Assembly (NCBI GenBank): GCA_001899205.1
Contig: MKVL01000010.1
Span: 203,885 to 267,884, forward strand
Direction of reading: 5' to 3'
Source of the DNA: Mesorhizobium sp. 65-26
GTDB taxonomy: Bacteria > Pseudomonadota > Alphaproteobacteria > Rhizobiales > Rhizobiaceae
Length of the DNA stretch: 64,000 nucleotides
Shown: in pieces, positions 34,762 through 43,417 of the stretch
How the letters are laid out: every line of letters begins with the position of its first letter
Position numbering within the stretch: the first letter of the stretch is position 1
The notes under the pieces: model-generated
What the model saw: only the letters and a program-made list of their open reading frames with translations
Told to the model about the DNA's origin: nothing
Database searches by the model: none
Program-made: the position numbers and the translations under genes

Positions 34762-36373
34762 AGTGGGCGACGGCGCCAGCCCGTCGCCGGGGCGCGTCGA
34801 AGCGGCATGGACGCGCATCGCGGAAGGTGCGGCGGCGGCCGATAACCGTTTCGCTACACGGCTCGGCGACGTCGAGGCGGCGCAGCGCGCTACCCTTTCC
34901 GGGCTGCTCGCCGACAATGCCGGCACCGTGTTCGGTGGGGAGCATGGCTTTTCCGGCATCGGCTCGGCCGAAATCTTCCGGGAGCGCGTGCCGATCTCCG
35001 GCTACAACGGCTTCAAGCCCTATGTTGAGCGGCTGATCGCAGGCGAGGCGGGCGTGCTGACCAGCGAGCCGGTGCGCTTCCTGGAACAGACCGGCGGCTC
35101 CTCCGGCGGCTCGAAATACATTCCCTACACCGACAGCAGCCTGCGGGCCTTCACCGACTGCCTGCATCCGTGGCTCGCCGACCTCATCCGGCGCCGGCCC
35201 GGCGTGACGCGCGGCCATGCCTATTTCGCGCTGAGCCCGGTCGGCCGTTCTCTTGAGGCGCGTGTCGGCGGCCACCGCCTGGGCAGTCCGGTGCCCTTTG
35301 CCTATTTCGGGGCGCTGCGCGACAGCCTGATCGAATTGTCGGCGGTGCCGATGGAATTGCGGCTGCTGGCCGACTTCGAGACCTGGCAGCGGCGCACCTG
35401 CCTCGACCTGCTGGCGGCGGAGGACCTTGCGCTGATCTGGGTGTGGAGCCCAACCTATCTGACCGAGTTGTTGCGCGCCATGCGCCGCGACGCCGCCAGC
35501 CTGCTTCCAGAGCTGGCGATGCGGCTCGCTGCCGTCCAGCCCTCCGATGCGGTCCGGCGTCGCATCGCCGCGTTGGAGACCGCGCTCGGCGGGGCCGGCC
35601 CGCTCGGCGCCCTGTGGCCGAGGCTCGACACGATAAGCTGCTGGACCGATGCCGCGAGCAAGGGGTTCGCCGACGAGATCAGAGCGCTGTTTCCGGGCGT
35701 CTTCATCCAGTCGAAGGGCCTGATGTCGACAGAAGCCGCCGTCTCGTTCCCTTACGGCGAAGGGCCGGGCTGTCTTCTGGCGGCCGGCAGCGGCTTCTTC
35801 GAGTTCATCGATGCCTCGGGCGCCGGTCGTTTTGCGTGGCAGATCGAGGCCGGCCAGACCTACCGGCTCATCGTCACCACAGCCGCCGGTCTCTACCGCT
35901 ACGACACGCACGATATGGTGGAGGTGACCGGCTTCACCGGCGACACGCCGCGCTTGCGCTTTCTCGGCCGCGAAGGGCTGGTGTCGGATCTGTGCGGCGA
36001 AAAGCTGACCGAGCCCTTCGTGGCAAGCTGCCTCGGCGAAGTGGGATTGGCAGGCGAGCCCTACGCGCTGCTCGTGGCGACATCGGCGCCGCGCCCGGGT
36101 TATCGCCTCTATGTCGAGGCGGGGCCGGCGGGCATCGATGCCGACCTGCTCGGCCCAAGCCTGGACCGGGCGCTCTCGGCCAACCCGCAATATGAATATG
36201 CCCGTCGGATCGGCCAGCTCGACCCGTTGCGGGCAAAGACGGTCGTCGATCTCTACGGACGGCTGAAGCGCCACCGCCTGCGGGCCGGCATGAGCATCGC
36301 CGGTATGAAGGCCCCGGTGCTGATCGGCAACGCCGATGCCGGGCTGGTGTCGGCGTTCGAGACGGACAGCTGA
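34754..36373 (+). CDS. GH3 family acyl-acid amido synthetase (auxin-responsive GH3-like)
   Basis: 539-residue enzyme of the GH3 branch of acyl-adenylate enzymes. The three nucleotide-binding motifs are visible: TGGSSGGSKYIPY from residue 113, the middle SKGLMSTEAAVSFPY, and GLYRYDTHDMVEVTGF. Plant GH3 proteins adenylate a carboxylic acid (such as indole-acetate or jasmonate) and couple it to an amino acid. Bacterial members are sparse and mostly uncharacterised. It starts with GTG, overlapping the GNAT-like gene, and a convergent P450 follows. The product is probably an amide conjugate. Confidence 0.85.
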   Translation: MARVGDGASPSPGRVEAAWTRIAEGAAAADNRFATRLGDVEAAQRATLSGLLADNAGTVFGGEHGFSGIGSAEIFRERVPISGYNGFKPYVERLIAGEAGVLTSEPVRFLEQTGGSSGGSKYIPYTDSSLRAFTDCLHPWLADLIRRRPGVTRGHAYFALSPVGRSLEARVGGHRLGSPVPFAYFGALRDSLIELSAVPMELRLLADFETWQRRTCLDLLAAEDLALIWVWSPTYLTELLRAMRRDAASLLPELAMRLAAVQPSDAVRRRIAALETALGGAGPLGALWPRLDTISCWTDAASKGFADEIRALFPGVFIQSKGLMSTEAAVSFPYGEGPGCLLAAGSGFFEFIDASGAGRFAWQIEAGQTYRLIVTTAAGLYRYDTHDMVEVTGFTGDTPRLRFLGREGLVSDLCGEKLTEPFVASCLGEVGLAGEPYALLVATSAPRPGYRLYVEAGPAGIDADLLGPSLDRALSANPQYEYARRIGQLDPLRAKTVVDLYGRLKRHRLRAGMSIAGMKAPVLIGNADAGLVSAFETDS

Positions 36374-36469
36374 GCCGCCGGGCCGCAGCCGGTTGGGCGT
36401 TCCGGCTCACGACCTGATTCAAGCGGCCGTGCCAAGCCTTTGTTCTCGATGGGCCAATGCCGTCAGGCG

Positions 36470-37681
36470 TCACGCGGGGCTGGCTCTCAGCACGAGACGG
36501 TCGAGGCCACGGATCGAGGAATTGTCCATCCAGTCGGCGGCGACCGGCTCGATCGCCCGCCAGCGGTCGAGCAGCGCGCTCAGCACCATGGCGCCCTCCA
36601 TCTCGGCCAGAGCGCGGCCGATGCAGACATGAGCGCCACGGCCGAAGGCGAGGTTCTGCCGTCCGGCCCGGCCGAGGTCGAAGCGCGCCGGATCGGCGAA
36701 CTGCGCGGGGTCGCGGTTGGCGGCGCCGATCAGGAGCACGATCAGGCTGCCCGCCTCGATGCTCTCGCCAGCAAGCTCGACCGGCCTCAGCGGCCATCGG
36801 CAGATCTTCTGCACCGGGCTTTCCAGCCGTAGTGTCTCGGCGATGGCGGCCGTAACCAGCCGCCTGTCGGCACCGAGCGCGCGCCATGCCTCCGGTGTTT
36901 GGGCGAGATGATGCAGCATGTTGCCAAGCAGGTGCACGGTGGTTTCGTGGCCGGCGAAGGCGAGGAAAGCGAGGTTGCGCCCGGCGACCTCTATGCCGAG
37001 CGCCTCGACGAGGCCGGGCAGGCCGGCCAGCAGCGGCGGCAGGTCACCATCGGCGAGCAGGCGCCGCGCCAGTCCGGTGAAATAGTCCGACATCGCCTCG
37101 ATCGCGTCCGGCCCGCCGCTGAAAGCATCGTCGAAGCCGGTATCGAGTATGGCGCGGACCGAGGCCGACCAGCCGCGCAGCAACGGCATGTCGGTGGCGG
37201 GCACGCCGAGCAGGCGACAGATGACCTGTTCGGGCACGGCGCGGGTGAAAGCGGCGACGACGTCGATCTCGCCCTCCGTCTGGACATTGGCGACGAAGGC
37301 GTCGACGGCCTCGGCGACGACCGGCCGCAACGCGGCGATGCCCTTGCCGACGAAGGGCTGTTGCAGGGACTGGCGGATGGCGGCATGCGCCTCGCCTTCC
37401 TGGTACATCAGCCAGTCGTGCAGCGCGGTCCGCTCGAGCATGGCGCCGTCGCCCGGCGGCACATGCGAGAGGGCACGATCGGCGAGCCCGGCCGACACAA
37501 GGTCGTAGCGGCTGACATAGACATCGTCCCACGGCGCGCGCCAGACCGGCGCCAGCGCGCGCATCTCGTCATGGATTGCGTGGATATCCGAGGCGCCCCG
37601 GAAGAAACCGGCACGGACCCCTTGCCAGTCGCGTGCCGCAAGGTCATGCCTGCCATTGGTCGAGGGAAAGTCGCCATGCAT
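36470..37681 (-). CDS. Cytochrome P450
   Basis: 403-residue soluble bacterial P450. It has the I-helix oxygen-activation motif AFAGHETT, the K-helix ETLRLE (ExxR) and the heme loop FGRGAHVCIGRAL with the axial ligand C353. The length is normal and no membrane anchor is seen. The gene faces the GH3 gene (96 bp between stops) and starts 68 bp from the divergent ATP-grasp-like gene. It may oxidise the acid substrate or the amide product of the GH3 enzyme. No ferredoxin or reductase gene is nearby. Confidence 0.94.
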   Translation of the reverse strand: MHGDFPSTNGRHDLAARDWQGVRAGFFRGASDIHAIHDEMRALAPVWRAPWDDVYVSRYDLVSAGLADRALSHVPPGDGAMLERTALHDWLMYQEGEAHAAIRQSLQQPFVGKGIAALRPVVAEAVDAFVANVQTEGEIDVVAAFTRAVPEQVICRLLGVPATDMPLLRGWSASVRAILDTGFDDAFSGGPDAIEAMSDYFTGLARRLLADGDLPPLLAGLPGLVEALGIEVAGRNLAFLAFAGHETTVHLLGNMLHHLAQTPEAWRALGADRRLVTAAIAETLRLESPVQKICRWPLRPVELAGESIEAGSLIVLLIGAANRDPAQFADPARFDLGRAGRQNLAFGRGAHVCIGRALAEMEGAMVLSALLDRWRAIEPVAADWMDNSSIRGLDRLVLRASPA

Positions 37682-37749
37682 CGTCTTGTAAACAACCCCG
37701 TTTCTGCCGGCGGCACGCGCGTCGCGGCATGTCGCGCCAAGATCGATCC

Positions 37750-38814
37750 ATGACAGAAGCCACCCCAGGACCGATCTACTATCTGTGCACCGGGCGACAT
37801 GCTTACACGATGGGCGTGTTCCTTGGCTATTACGAGCATGGCCTGGGCGATGTTGTGCGCATCATTCCCTATGATCAGGTGGCGCGGCTCGGCACGGTCG
37901 CGCCGGGCGCGTTCATCTTCACCGACTTCGAAAGGCTGACGCGGGGGGAGCGCGAGGCGGCGATCGCGCTGTACCGGTCCATTGCCGGGCAGAGGCCGGA
38001 CCTGCCGCTGCTCAATGACCCGGCGACCGCGCCCAGCCGCTTCGAGCTTCTGAAGCGCCTCAACGCCGCCGGCCTCAACGCTTTCGACGTGCACAGGCTG
38101 GGCGACCGGGCCTCGATCCGACGCTTCCCCGTGTTCGTGCGCTGGGAGAGCCGGCACGATCCGCCGTTGACCGGTTTGCTCGAGAATGCCGATGCGCTGG
38201 AGCGGGCGATCGCCGCGCTGCCGAGGGCCGTGCGCGACAATCCCGACCTGATGATCGTCGAATATGGCGCCGCTCCGTCGGCCGACGGGCGCTTCCGCAA
38301 ATATTCCGCCTACCGCGTCGGCGACACCATCTATCCCCAGCACTGCTTCATCAATCCGAGCTGGTATATCAAGTTTCCCAGCACGCGCTTCACCGAAGCC
38401 GATCGCGCCGAAAGCCGCGCCTATGTCGAGGATAACCCGCATGCCGGGCAGATCCGCGCCGTCTTCGACCTGGCCGGCCTCGGCTATGGCCGCATCGACT
38501 ACGGGCTGGTCGATGGCCGGGTGCAGACTTTCGAGATCAACAACAATCCGACCGTCCTGGCGCGGCCGCCCGGCTGGGAGGCCGGCGTGAACTACAGCCG
38601 CTACGCCGACATGCATGCCGCCGCCCTGCGGGCGCTGATGCGGCCAGCCGGCGGCGTGCCCTTGCGCCTCGGCGGCGGCAGCCTTGCGGTCGATGCCGTG
38701 CATGCTAGCGCCATGCGCGCGGTGCGCCGCCGCATCGCGCTGTTCAGGCTGCGGCGAAGCCTGTCGATCAAGACGCTGAAGAAACGGCTCGCCGCCCGCT
38801 TCGGCGGCGCCTGA
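37750..38814 (+). CDS. ATP-grasp-like protein of unknown function
   Basis: 354 residues. A central/C-terminal ATP-grasp-like region contains RFPVFVRWESRHD, LMIVEYG and the metal-binding pattern FEINNNPT (E262, N264), resembling the E-x-N-x-NP motif of carboxylate-amine ligases. The C-terminal tail is basic and probably helical (RRRIALFRLRRSLSIKTLKKRL). The N-terminus (YYLCTGRHAYTMGVFLGYYEHG) is unassigned. Divergent from the P450 gene, it may provide a second amide- or ester-forming step in the same pathway. Confidence 0.6.
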   Translation: MTEATPGPIYYLCTGRHAYTMGVFLGYYEHGLGDVVRIIPYDQVARLGTVAPGAFIFTDFERLTRGEREAAIALYRSIAGQRPDLPLLNDPATAPSRFELLKRLNAAGLNAFDVHRLGDRASIRRFPVFVRWESRHDPPLTGLLENADALERAIAALPRAVRDNPDLMIVEYGAAPSADGRFRKYSAYRVGDTIYPQHCFINPSWYIKFPSTRFTEADRAESRAYVEDNPHAGQIRAVFDLAGLGYGRIDYGLVDGRVQTFEINNNPTVLARPPGWEAGVNYSRYADMHAAALRALMRPAGGVPLRLGGGSLAVDAVHASAMRAVRRRIALFRLRRSLSIKTLKKRLAARFGGA

Positions 38815-38890
38815 CCAGTCGCGCGCCAGAACGACTCTTGCCATGCGACTGGCGGGACGGCAGAAGCGCGCCATGCCGACGGAGCCATGC

Positions 38891-39362
38891 ATGCTAATCG
38901 AGACCTGGCGAGGCGACCGCGCCGCGCTGTTGCCGCTGTTCGAACTGGCCGACGATTCACCCGCGCAGGTCGCGGCTTACATCGGACTTGGCGAGGTGCT
39001 GGTGGCGCTGGAGGCGGCGGGCTCCGATGTCCTCGGCCACCTGCAACTCGTCGGCGATGGCGAGGCGCTCGAGTTGAAGAGCATGGCGGTGATCGCGGCG
39101 CGCCGGGGCGAAGGCATCGGCCGCGCGCTCGTCGAGGCGGCAATCGCTGGCTGCCGCGCGCGTGGCGCCTGACCGTCTCCACCGCGGCTGCCGACACCGG
39201 CAACCTGCGTTTCTACCAGCGCCAGGGCTTCCGCATGCTGCGCATCGTGCGCGACGCCTTCGGTCCAGCGACGGATACGCGGCGGACCTGCCGGTGGAGG
39301 GCATTCCGCTGCGCGACCAGGTGGTGCTCGACCTCGACCTGTGCGCGCAGCCTTCGGGATAA
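38891..39362 (+). pseudogene. GNAT N-acetyltransferase, broken by two frameshifts
   Basis: Three consecutive frames together encode one GNAT protein of about 157 residues. Frame 1 gives MLIETWRGDRAALLPLFEL through the acetyl-CoA loop RRGEGIGRALVEAAIAGCRARGA (to about 39170). Frame 2 gives LTVSTAAADTGNLRFYQRQGFRMLRIVRDAFGPA. Frame 3 gives DGYAADLPVEGIPLRDQVVLDLDL to the stop at 39362. Each join needs one base more than is present, near 39170 (a C run, GCC/TGACC) and near 39270. The sequence is otherwise well preserved, so this is a recent pseudogene or two sequencing errors. Confidence 0.75.
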
Positions 39363-39406
39363 ATCCAGGCACCAGCCACTGGATCACGAGAGCGTGATCG
39401 CTTTTC

Positions 39407-39436
39407 GGGAATAAACTGGCCGCCGCGCGGGTCTTT
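39407..39436 (+). promoter_or_regulatory. Candidate ECF sigma promoter (GGGAATAAAC -35)
   Basis: GGGAATAAAC at 39407-39416, followed after a GC-rich spacer by GTCTTT (39431-39436), lies about 40 bases upstream of the first gene of the ECF operon. The -35 resembles ECF-type GGAAT-led promoters and would fit autoregulation. The -10 is tentative. Confidence 0.35.
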
Positions 39437-39474
39437 CCGGCAGACGCCACTTCCGGCGTCGCTGGGAGATCAAC

Positions 39475-40425
39475 ATGACCCACCACCACGACAATGACGG
39501 CGGCGACGGCATCACCCGACGCCACGCGCTGGAATGCATGATCTGGGCCGGCACCGGCGTGCTGTGGACCCTTTCGGGCGGCGTGCCCGTATCGCTCAAC
39601 CTGCTCGGCGCCGCGCAGGCCGCCGAGGCGATGACCAACGGCTTCACCTTCCTGCAGATTTCCGACAGCCATATCGGCTTCGACAAGGCCGCCAACCCGC
39701 ATGCCATCGACACGCTGAAGGAGGCGATGGGCAAGATCCAGGCGCTGCCGCAGAAGCCATCCTTCCTGATCCACACCGGCGACATCACCCATCTGTCGAA
39801 GCCGGCGCAGTTCGACAACGCGGCGCAGATCATCGGCGGCGCCGGGTTCGACGTGCATTATGTGCCGGGCGAGCACGACCTGATCGACGACGCCAACGGC
39901 CAGGCCTATCTCGACCGCTACGGCAAGGGCACCAAGGGCGCCGGCTGGTATTCCTTCGACCAGAACGGCGTCCACTTTGTTGGCCTGGTCAATGTCGTCA
40001 ACCTCAAGGCCGGCGGGCTCGGCAACCTCGGCGGCGAGCAGCTCGCCTGGCTGGCCGACGACCTCAAGGCGGTGAGCGATTCCACGCCGATCGTCGTCTT
40101 CGCCCACATTCCGCTGTGGGCCGTCTATCTCGAATGGGGCTGGGGCACCGACGACGCCGCGCAGGCGCTGGCCATGCTCAAGCGCTTCGGCTCGGTGACC
40201 GTGCTCAACGGCCACATCCACCAGATCATGCAGAAGGTGGAGGGCAACGTAACCTTCCACACCGCGCGCTCGACGGCCTTCCCGCAGCCGGCGCCGGGCA
40301 CGGCGGCCTCGCCCGGCCCGATGACCGTGCCGGCGGGCCAGCTTCGCGGGCTGCTCGGCACCAGCAGCGTCATGGTCAAGCAGGGCGGGCAGGAGCTTGC
40401 CATCATCGATTCCACCCTGGCCTAG
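39475..40425 (+). CDS. Tat-exported metallophosphoesterase
   Basis: 316-residue phosphoesterase with a twin-arginine-type leader (ITRRHALECMIWAG followed by a hydrophobic segment to about 48). The calcineurin-like motifs appear in order: SDSHIG, HTGDITH, GEHD (where GNHD is usual), FAHIPL and NGHIHQ. It probably acts in the periplasm on a phosphoester. First gene of an operon with a cupredoxin, an ECF sigma factor and an anti-sigma factor, it may be part of the regulon. Confidence 0.9.
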   Translation: MTHHHDNDGGDGITRRHALECMIWAGTGVLWTLSGGVPVSLNLLGAAQAAEAMTNGFTFLQISDSHIGFDKAANPHAIDTLKEAMGKIQALPQKPSFLIHTGDITHLSKPAQFDNAAQIIGGAGFDVHYVPGEHDLIDDANGQAYLDRYGKGTKGAGWYSFDQNGVHFVGLVNVVNLKAGGLGNLGGEQLAWLADDLKAVSDSTPIVVFAHIPLWAVYLEWGWGTDDAAQALAMLKRFGSVTVLNGHIHQIMQKVEGNVTFHTARSTAFPQPAPGTAASPGPMTVPAGQLRGLLGTSSVMVKQGGQELAIIDSTLA

Positions 40426-40441
40426 AGCCGGATCCGGCTCT
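40424..40441. repeat. Perfect 18-bp palindrome between metallophosphoesterase and cupredoxin genes
   Basis: AGAGCCGGATCCGGCTCT begins at the metallophosphoesterase stop codon and is fully self-complementary. It could be an mRNA-processing or attenuating element within the operon, or a protein site; no U-run follows, so it is not a standard terminator. Confidence 0.5.
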
Positions 40442-40465
40442 CAATCAAAGAGATAGGGCACGACA

Positions 40466-40810
40466 ATGATCTGCATGCGCATGCCGGCCAGACAGATGGC
40501 CATGATGCTGAGCGCCTTCACCCTCGCAACGGCCGCTCCCGCGCCGCTGAGGGCGGCCGACGCGCCGATGGTGACGATCGAGAATTTCGCCTTCACGCCG
40601 CAGGTGCTGACGGTGAAGCCCGGCACCACGGTGACCTTCCGCAACGACGACGACATTCCCCATCTCGTCGTCGCCAACGACAACTCGTTCCGCTCCAAGG
40701 CGCTTGACACCGGTGACACCTATGCCTTCACCTTCACCAAGGCCGGCGACTTTGCCTATTACTGCGGGCTTCACCCGCATATGCAGGGAAAGATCGTCGT
40801 CGCCCCGTGA
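40466..40810 (+). CDS. Periplasmic cupredoxin (amicyanin/pseudoazurin-like)
   Basis: 114-residue blue-copper protein with a signal peptide (hydrophobic about 12-28, cleavage near residue 31). The type-1 copper ligands are complete: H66 (IPHLV) and C100, H103 and M106 in YYCGLHPHM, with amicyanin-like spacing. It would carry electrons in the periplasm or bind copper. It lies between the metallophosphoesterase and the ECF sigma gene, suggesting an envelope redox or copper stress regulon. Confidence 0.92.
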   Translation: MICMRMPARQMAMMLSAFTLATAAPAPLRAADAPMVTIENFAFTPQVLTVKPGTTVTFRNDDDIPHLVVANDNSFRSKALDTGDTYAFTFTKAGDFAYYCGLHPHMQGKIVVAP

Positions 40811-40844
40811 GGGCGTGCCCGGAGTGCCACGCGATGGAGCCGAG

Positions 40845-41429
40845 TTGAACGAGACGAGCGCCCGGGCCGGCGGTTCCCCGCCGGCCGGTGACGGACTGGC
40901 GCGGGCCGACCGCTTCAGCCAGGTGGTGCTGCCGTATCTCGCGGACGCGCTGTCCCTGGCGCGCTGGTTGACGGGCAATGCCGCCGATGCCGAGGACGTG
41001 GTCCAGGAGGCCTGCATCAAGGCGCATGCCGGCATCGCCGGCTATGCCGGCGGCAATGCCAGGGCCTGGCTGCTGACCATCGTGCGCAACACCGCCTATT
41101 CGTGGATGGCGCGCAACCGCCCGCGCGCGGTGATGGCCGTCGGCGATCTAGCCGACCTCGACGAGGTGACGGCGGTGCACGGCGGCGTGGTCGACATGGG
41201 TGAGGGACCGGAGGCCGGGCTGATCGCCAGGGCCAATGCCGCGGCGCTCGAGGCGGCAATCGCGGCGCTGCCACAACCATTTCGCGAGACGCTGGTGCTG
41301 CGCGACATAAACGGCCTCAGCTATCGCGAGATATCGGACATGCTCACCGTGCCGATCGGCACGGTAATGTCGCGGCTGGCCCGCGCGCGCGGCCTGCTGA
41401 TGTCGGAACTTGGAGAACGCCATGCATGA
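40845..41429 (+). CDS. ECF-type RNA polymerase sigma factor
   Basis: About 194 residues with region 2 (LPYLADALSLARWLTGNAADAEDVVQEACIKAH) and region 4 (LPQPFRETLVLRDINGLSYREISDMLTVPIGTVMSRLARAR). No ATG fits; TTG at 40845 is chosen because GGAGC lies 5 bases before it and the conserved region begins shortly after. Its stop overlaps the start of the anti-sigma gene by 8 bases. It probably directs transcription of its own operon. Confidence 0.9.
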   Translation: MNETSARAGGSPPAGDGLARADRFSQVVLPYLADALSLARWLTGNAADAEDVVQEACIKAHAGIAGYAGGNARAWLLTIVRNTAYSWMARNRPRAVMAVGDLADLDEVTAVHGGVVDMGEGPEAGLIARANAAALEAAIAALPQPFRETLVLRDINGLSYREISDMLTVPIGTVMSRLARARGLLMSELGERHA

Positions 41430-42306
41430 TGACGGACTGCCGCGCGACGCCGAAGGCATGCGGCTGATGCTCAACGCGCTGGTCGATGGCGAGCTCGATG
41501 CCGCCGCCGCGCTGGCCGTCGAGCGGCGCATCGCCGCCGACCCGGCGCTGGCGGCCGAGCATGGCCGGCTGGTGGCGCTGCGTGGCGCGTTCGCCCGCCT
41601 GCCGGCCCAGATGCCGAGCGACGATTTCCTGGCGCGCATCGCCGCCATTGGGCGGGCCGAGGCGGCTGGCGCCGTCCCGGTAGCGTCTGACGAAGTCCGC
41701 CCCACGCAGCCGCTTGCGCAGCCGCAGGCCGGCGCAAGGCGGCCGGCGAGCGCGGCGCGCGGCGGCGCGTGGCGTCTGACGGCGCGTCGCTTCGGCGGGC
41801 AGGACTGGCGGGCCCTGGCGGCCTCGATGGTGGTGGGCGCGGTGCTGGCCAGCGGCGCCACGCAATGGCTGATGGTGGCCGGCGCGCCCGACAGCCTGGC
41901 CGTGGCCGTCGCCGACGGGCACCGGCGCAGCCTGCTTGCCGCAAGCCCGATCGACATCGTCTCGACCGACCGCCACACAGTGAAGCCCTGGCTGGACGCC
42001 AGGGTAGGGCTTTCGCCGCCGGCGCCCGACCTCGCGCAGGACGGCTTCACCCTCATCGGCGGCCGCGTGGAGGTGGTGGCGAACCGCGCCGTGCCGGCGC
42101 TGGTCTATCGCCATCGCGAGCATCTCATCACGGTGGTGGCGGTGCCGCAGGACAAGGGCGGCGTAGTCGCGCCGGCCGACCTCTCGGCGGAAGGTTTCTC
42201 AATGGTGAAGTGGAGCGACGGCGCCTTCGGCTATTTCGCCATCTCCGACATGGAGCGCCCCGAACTCGACGACTTCGTCGGCCGCTTCCGCGCCGCTGCG
42301 CGCTGA
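41422..42306 (+). CDS. Transmembrane anti-sigma factor
   Basis: 294 residues. The cytoplasmic N-terminal domain (about 1-70; MLNALVDGELDAAAALAVERRIAADPALA) matches anti-sigma proteins that clasp ECF factors. One transmembrane helix lies around residues 131-151 (LAASMVVGAVLASGATQWLM), followed by a periplasmic domain of about 140 residues. The usual HxxxCxxC zinc motif is absent. It is coupled by overlap to the sigma gene. The periplasmic domain probably senses the signal. Confidence 0.9.
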   Translation: MHDDGLPRDAEGMRLMLNALVDGELDAAAALAVERRIAADPALAAEHGRLVALRGAFARLPAQMPSDDFLARIAAIGRAEAAGAVPVASDEVRPTQPLAQPQAGARRPASAARGGAWRLTARRFGGQDWRALAASMVVGAVLASGATQWLMVAGAPDSLAVAVADGHRRSLLAASPIDIVSTDRHTVKPWLDARVGLSPPAPDLAQDGFTLIGGRVEVVANRAVPALVYRHREHLITVVAVPQDKGGVVAPADLSAEGFSMVKWSDGAFGYFAISDMERPELDDFVGRFRAAAR

Positions 42307-42344
42307 CAGGCTCGCGCCTCCGGGGCCTGCCGGGAAGTTGCGCT

Positions 42345-42719
42345 TTATGCCGCCTCGCGTTGCCACAGGCGCTGGCCATGGCGGCGGAAGAAGCGCGCCA
42401 CCAGAAGCTGGCGCCGGGCGCGGGCAAGATCGCCCTGGGACCGCTCCCGCCGCCAGCGCGGCATGGCGCGCCAGAAGGTGAGGAAGCGCCGGGCATCCTC
42501 AATCGCCTCGTCGATCGACAGAGCGGGGCCGAGCGCCGCCAGCACGAGAGCCGGTGATGGCTTCAGCGCGTCGACCATAGCCTTGCGGCGATCGTGGCCT
42601 TGCCGGGCCTGGCGGATGCCCTCGGCCCGGATCGCCGCGAAGCTTTCGATGAGCGCTGGACTGTCGCCGGCATAGCCGTTGGCGCGGGCAAAGGCGGCGG
42701 CAGTCCGATCTGTCGTCAT
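42345..42719 (-). CDS. Hypothetical protein
   Basis: 124-residue, Arg/Ala-rich, predicted helical cytoplasmic protein (start MTTDRTAAAFARANGYAGDSP). I do not recognise a family. A strong GAGGGGGG ribosome site supports the ATG at 42719. It is divergent from the 97-residue zinc-finger-like gene, and the intervening DNA carries the operator shared with the S24-type repressor gene at 43418, so it may be under that repressor's control. Confidence 0.65.
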   Translation of the reverse strand: MTTDRTAAAFARANGYAGDSPALIESFAAIRAEGIRQARQGHDRRKAMVDALKPSPALVLAALGPALSIDEAIEDARRFLTFWRAMPRWRRERSQGDLARARRQLLVARFFRRHGQRLWQREAA

Positions 42720-42767
42720 GAAGTCCCCCCTCGGTCGGCATCCGGTGACGGATGTCAGCTTTCACAT

Positions 42768-42788
42768 ATATAAGTATAACTCAAAAAT
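42768..42788. promoter_or_regulatory. Operator shared with the XRE-S24 repressor promoter
   Basis: A 21-base AT-rich block ending AAGTATAACTCAAAAAT matches the reverse complement of 44170-44190 in 20 of 21 positions. It contains a -10-like TATAAC (42775-42780). The surrounding DNA is GC-rich, so the match is not compositional. It probably binds the XRE-S24 regulator. Confidence 0.7.
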
Positions 42789-42892
42789 CATAAAAGAAAA
42801 ACTCTTGGGAAAGTTTGAGGATGGCGACTCGACTCTTCGTTGCAAACACAGGAATATGAGAACAAAGCAGAAACAAATCAGGCGGAGGGGCA

Positions 42893-43186
42893 ATGGCATT
42901 GCCGGGCAGGGAACCAACGATCGCCCATGTGGCGTCGATCGCCGTGGAGTGCGCCGATTGCGGCCGCAACAGATGGTGGCGGCCCGATCAGCTCCGGCGC
43001 TTCGGGGTCAACGGCCAGACGCCGTTGTCGGCGCTGGCAGGTCGCATCGTGTGTTCGGCCTGTCGCGCCGAGGGATTGCCGGGCGCTGCCGTGTCGATCC
43101 AGGCGGCCTTCCTCGACGATCGCGCCAGGCATCATGCCGAAGCGCTGAAGCTGCCGGGCGACGCGGTGCCGAGAAGGCGGGCCTGA
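42893..43186 (+). CDS. Small protein with paired CxxC (zinc-ribbon-like) motifs
   Basis: 97 residues: CADCGRNRWWRPDQL near residues 20-34 and CSAC near 54-57 make a possible four-cysteine zinc site. The C-terminal part is helical and basic. GGAGGGG lies upstream of the ATG. It is predicted cytoplasmic, with a DNA- or protein-binding role by analogy only. Its promoter region contains the repressor operator at 42768-42788. Confidence 0.7.
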   Translation: MALPGREPTIAHVASIAVECADCGRNRWWRPDQLRRFGVNGQTPLSALAGRIVCSACRAEGLPGAAVSIQAAFLDDRARHHAEALKLPGDAVPRRRA

Positions 43187-43239
43187 CGGGAATGTGAAGT
43201 GGACCTCGGAGGTTGGCGGCGGGCAGTCACCTGTGTGCT

Positions 43240-43389
43240 CCCTCTCCGTCGCCGCCGCGTGGCGCCACCTCTCCCCACTTTCGTGAGGGTGAGGAAGTGC
43301 CAATCGCGAATGGCGCAGCGTTGAAAAGCTTGGGTTCCTCGCCCCATGGGGTGGGGAGAGGTGGCTCGGCGAAGCCGAGACGGAGAGGG
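43240..43389. repeat. Palindromic intergenic element (family B) between convergent genes
   Basis: Inverted arms of 38 bases at 43240-43277 and 43352-43389. Each arm runs from CCCTCTCCGTC to CCACCTCTCCCCA on its own strand. They flank about 74 bases. The element separates two genes that converge on it, so it may serve as a bidirectional terminator. Related elements are at 45436-45520 and 48346-48483. Confidence 0.75.
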
Positions 43390-43417
43390 GCTCTGGCCAG
43401 CCCTCGCGGGCTGATCC

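Noticed and set aside
34000-38814. Nonribosomal peptide or polyketide cluster
   Set aside because: No carrier protein, condensation or ketosynthase domain is present; only the GH3, GNAT, P450 and ATP-grasp-like genes support a small pathway.
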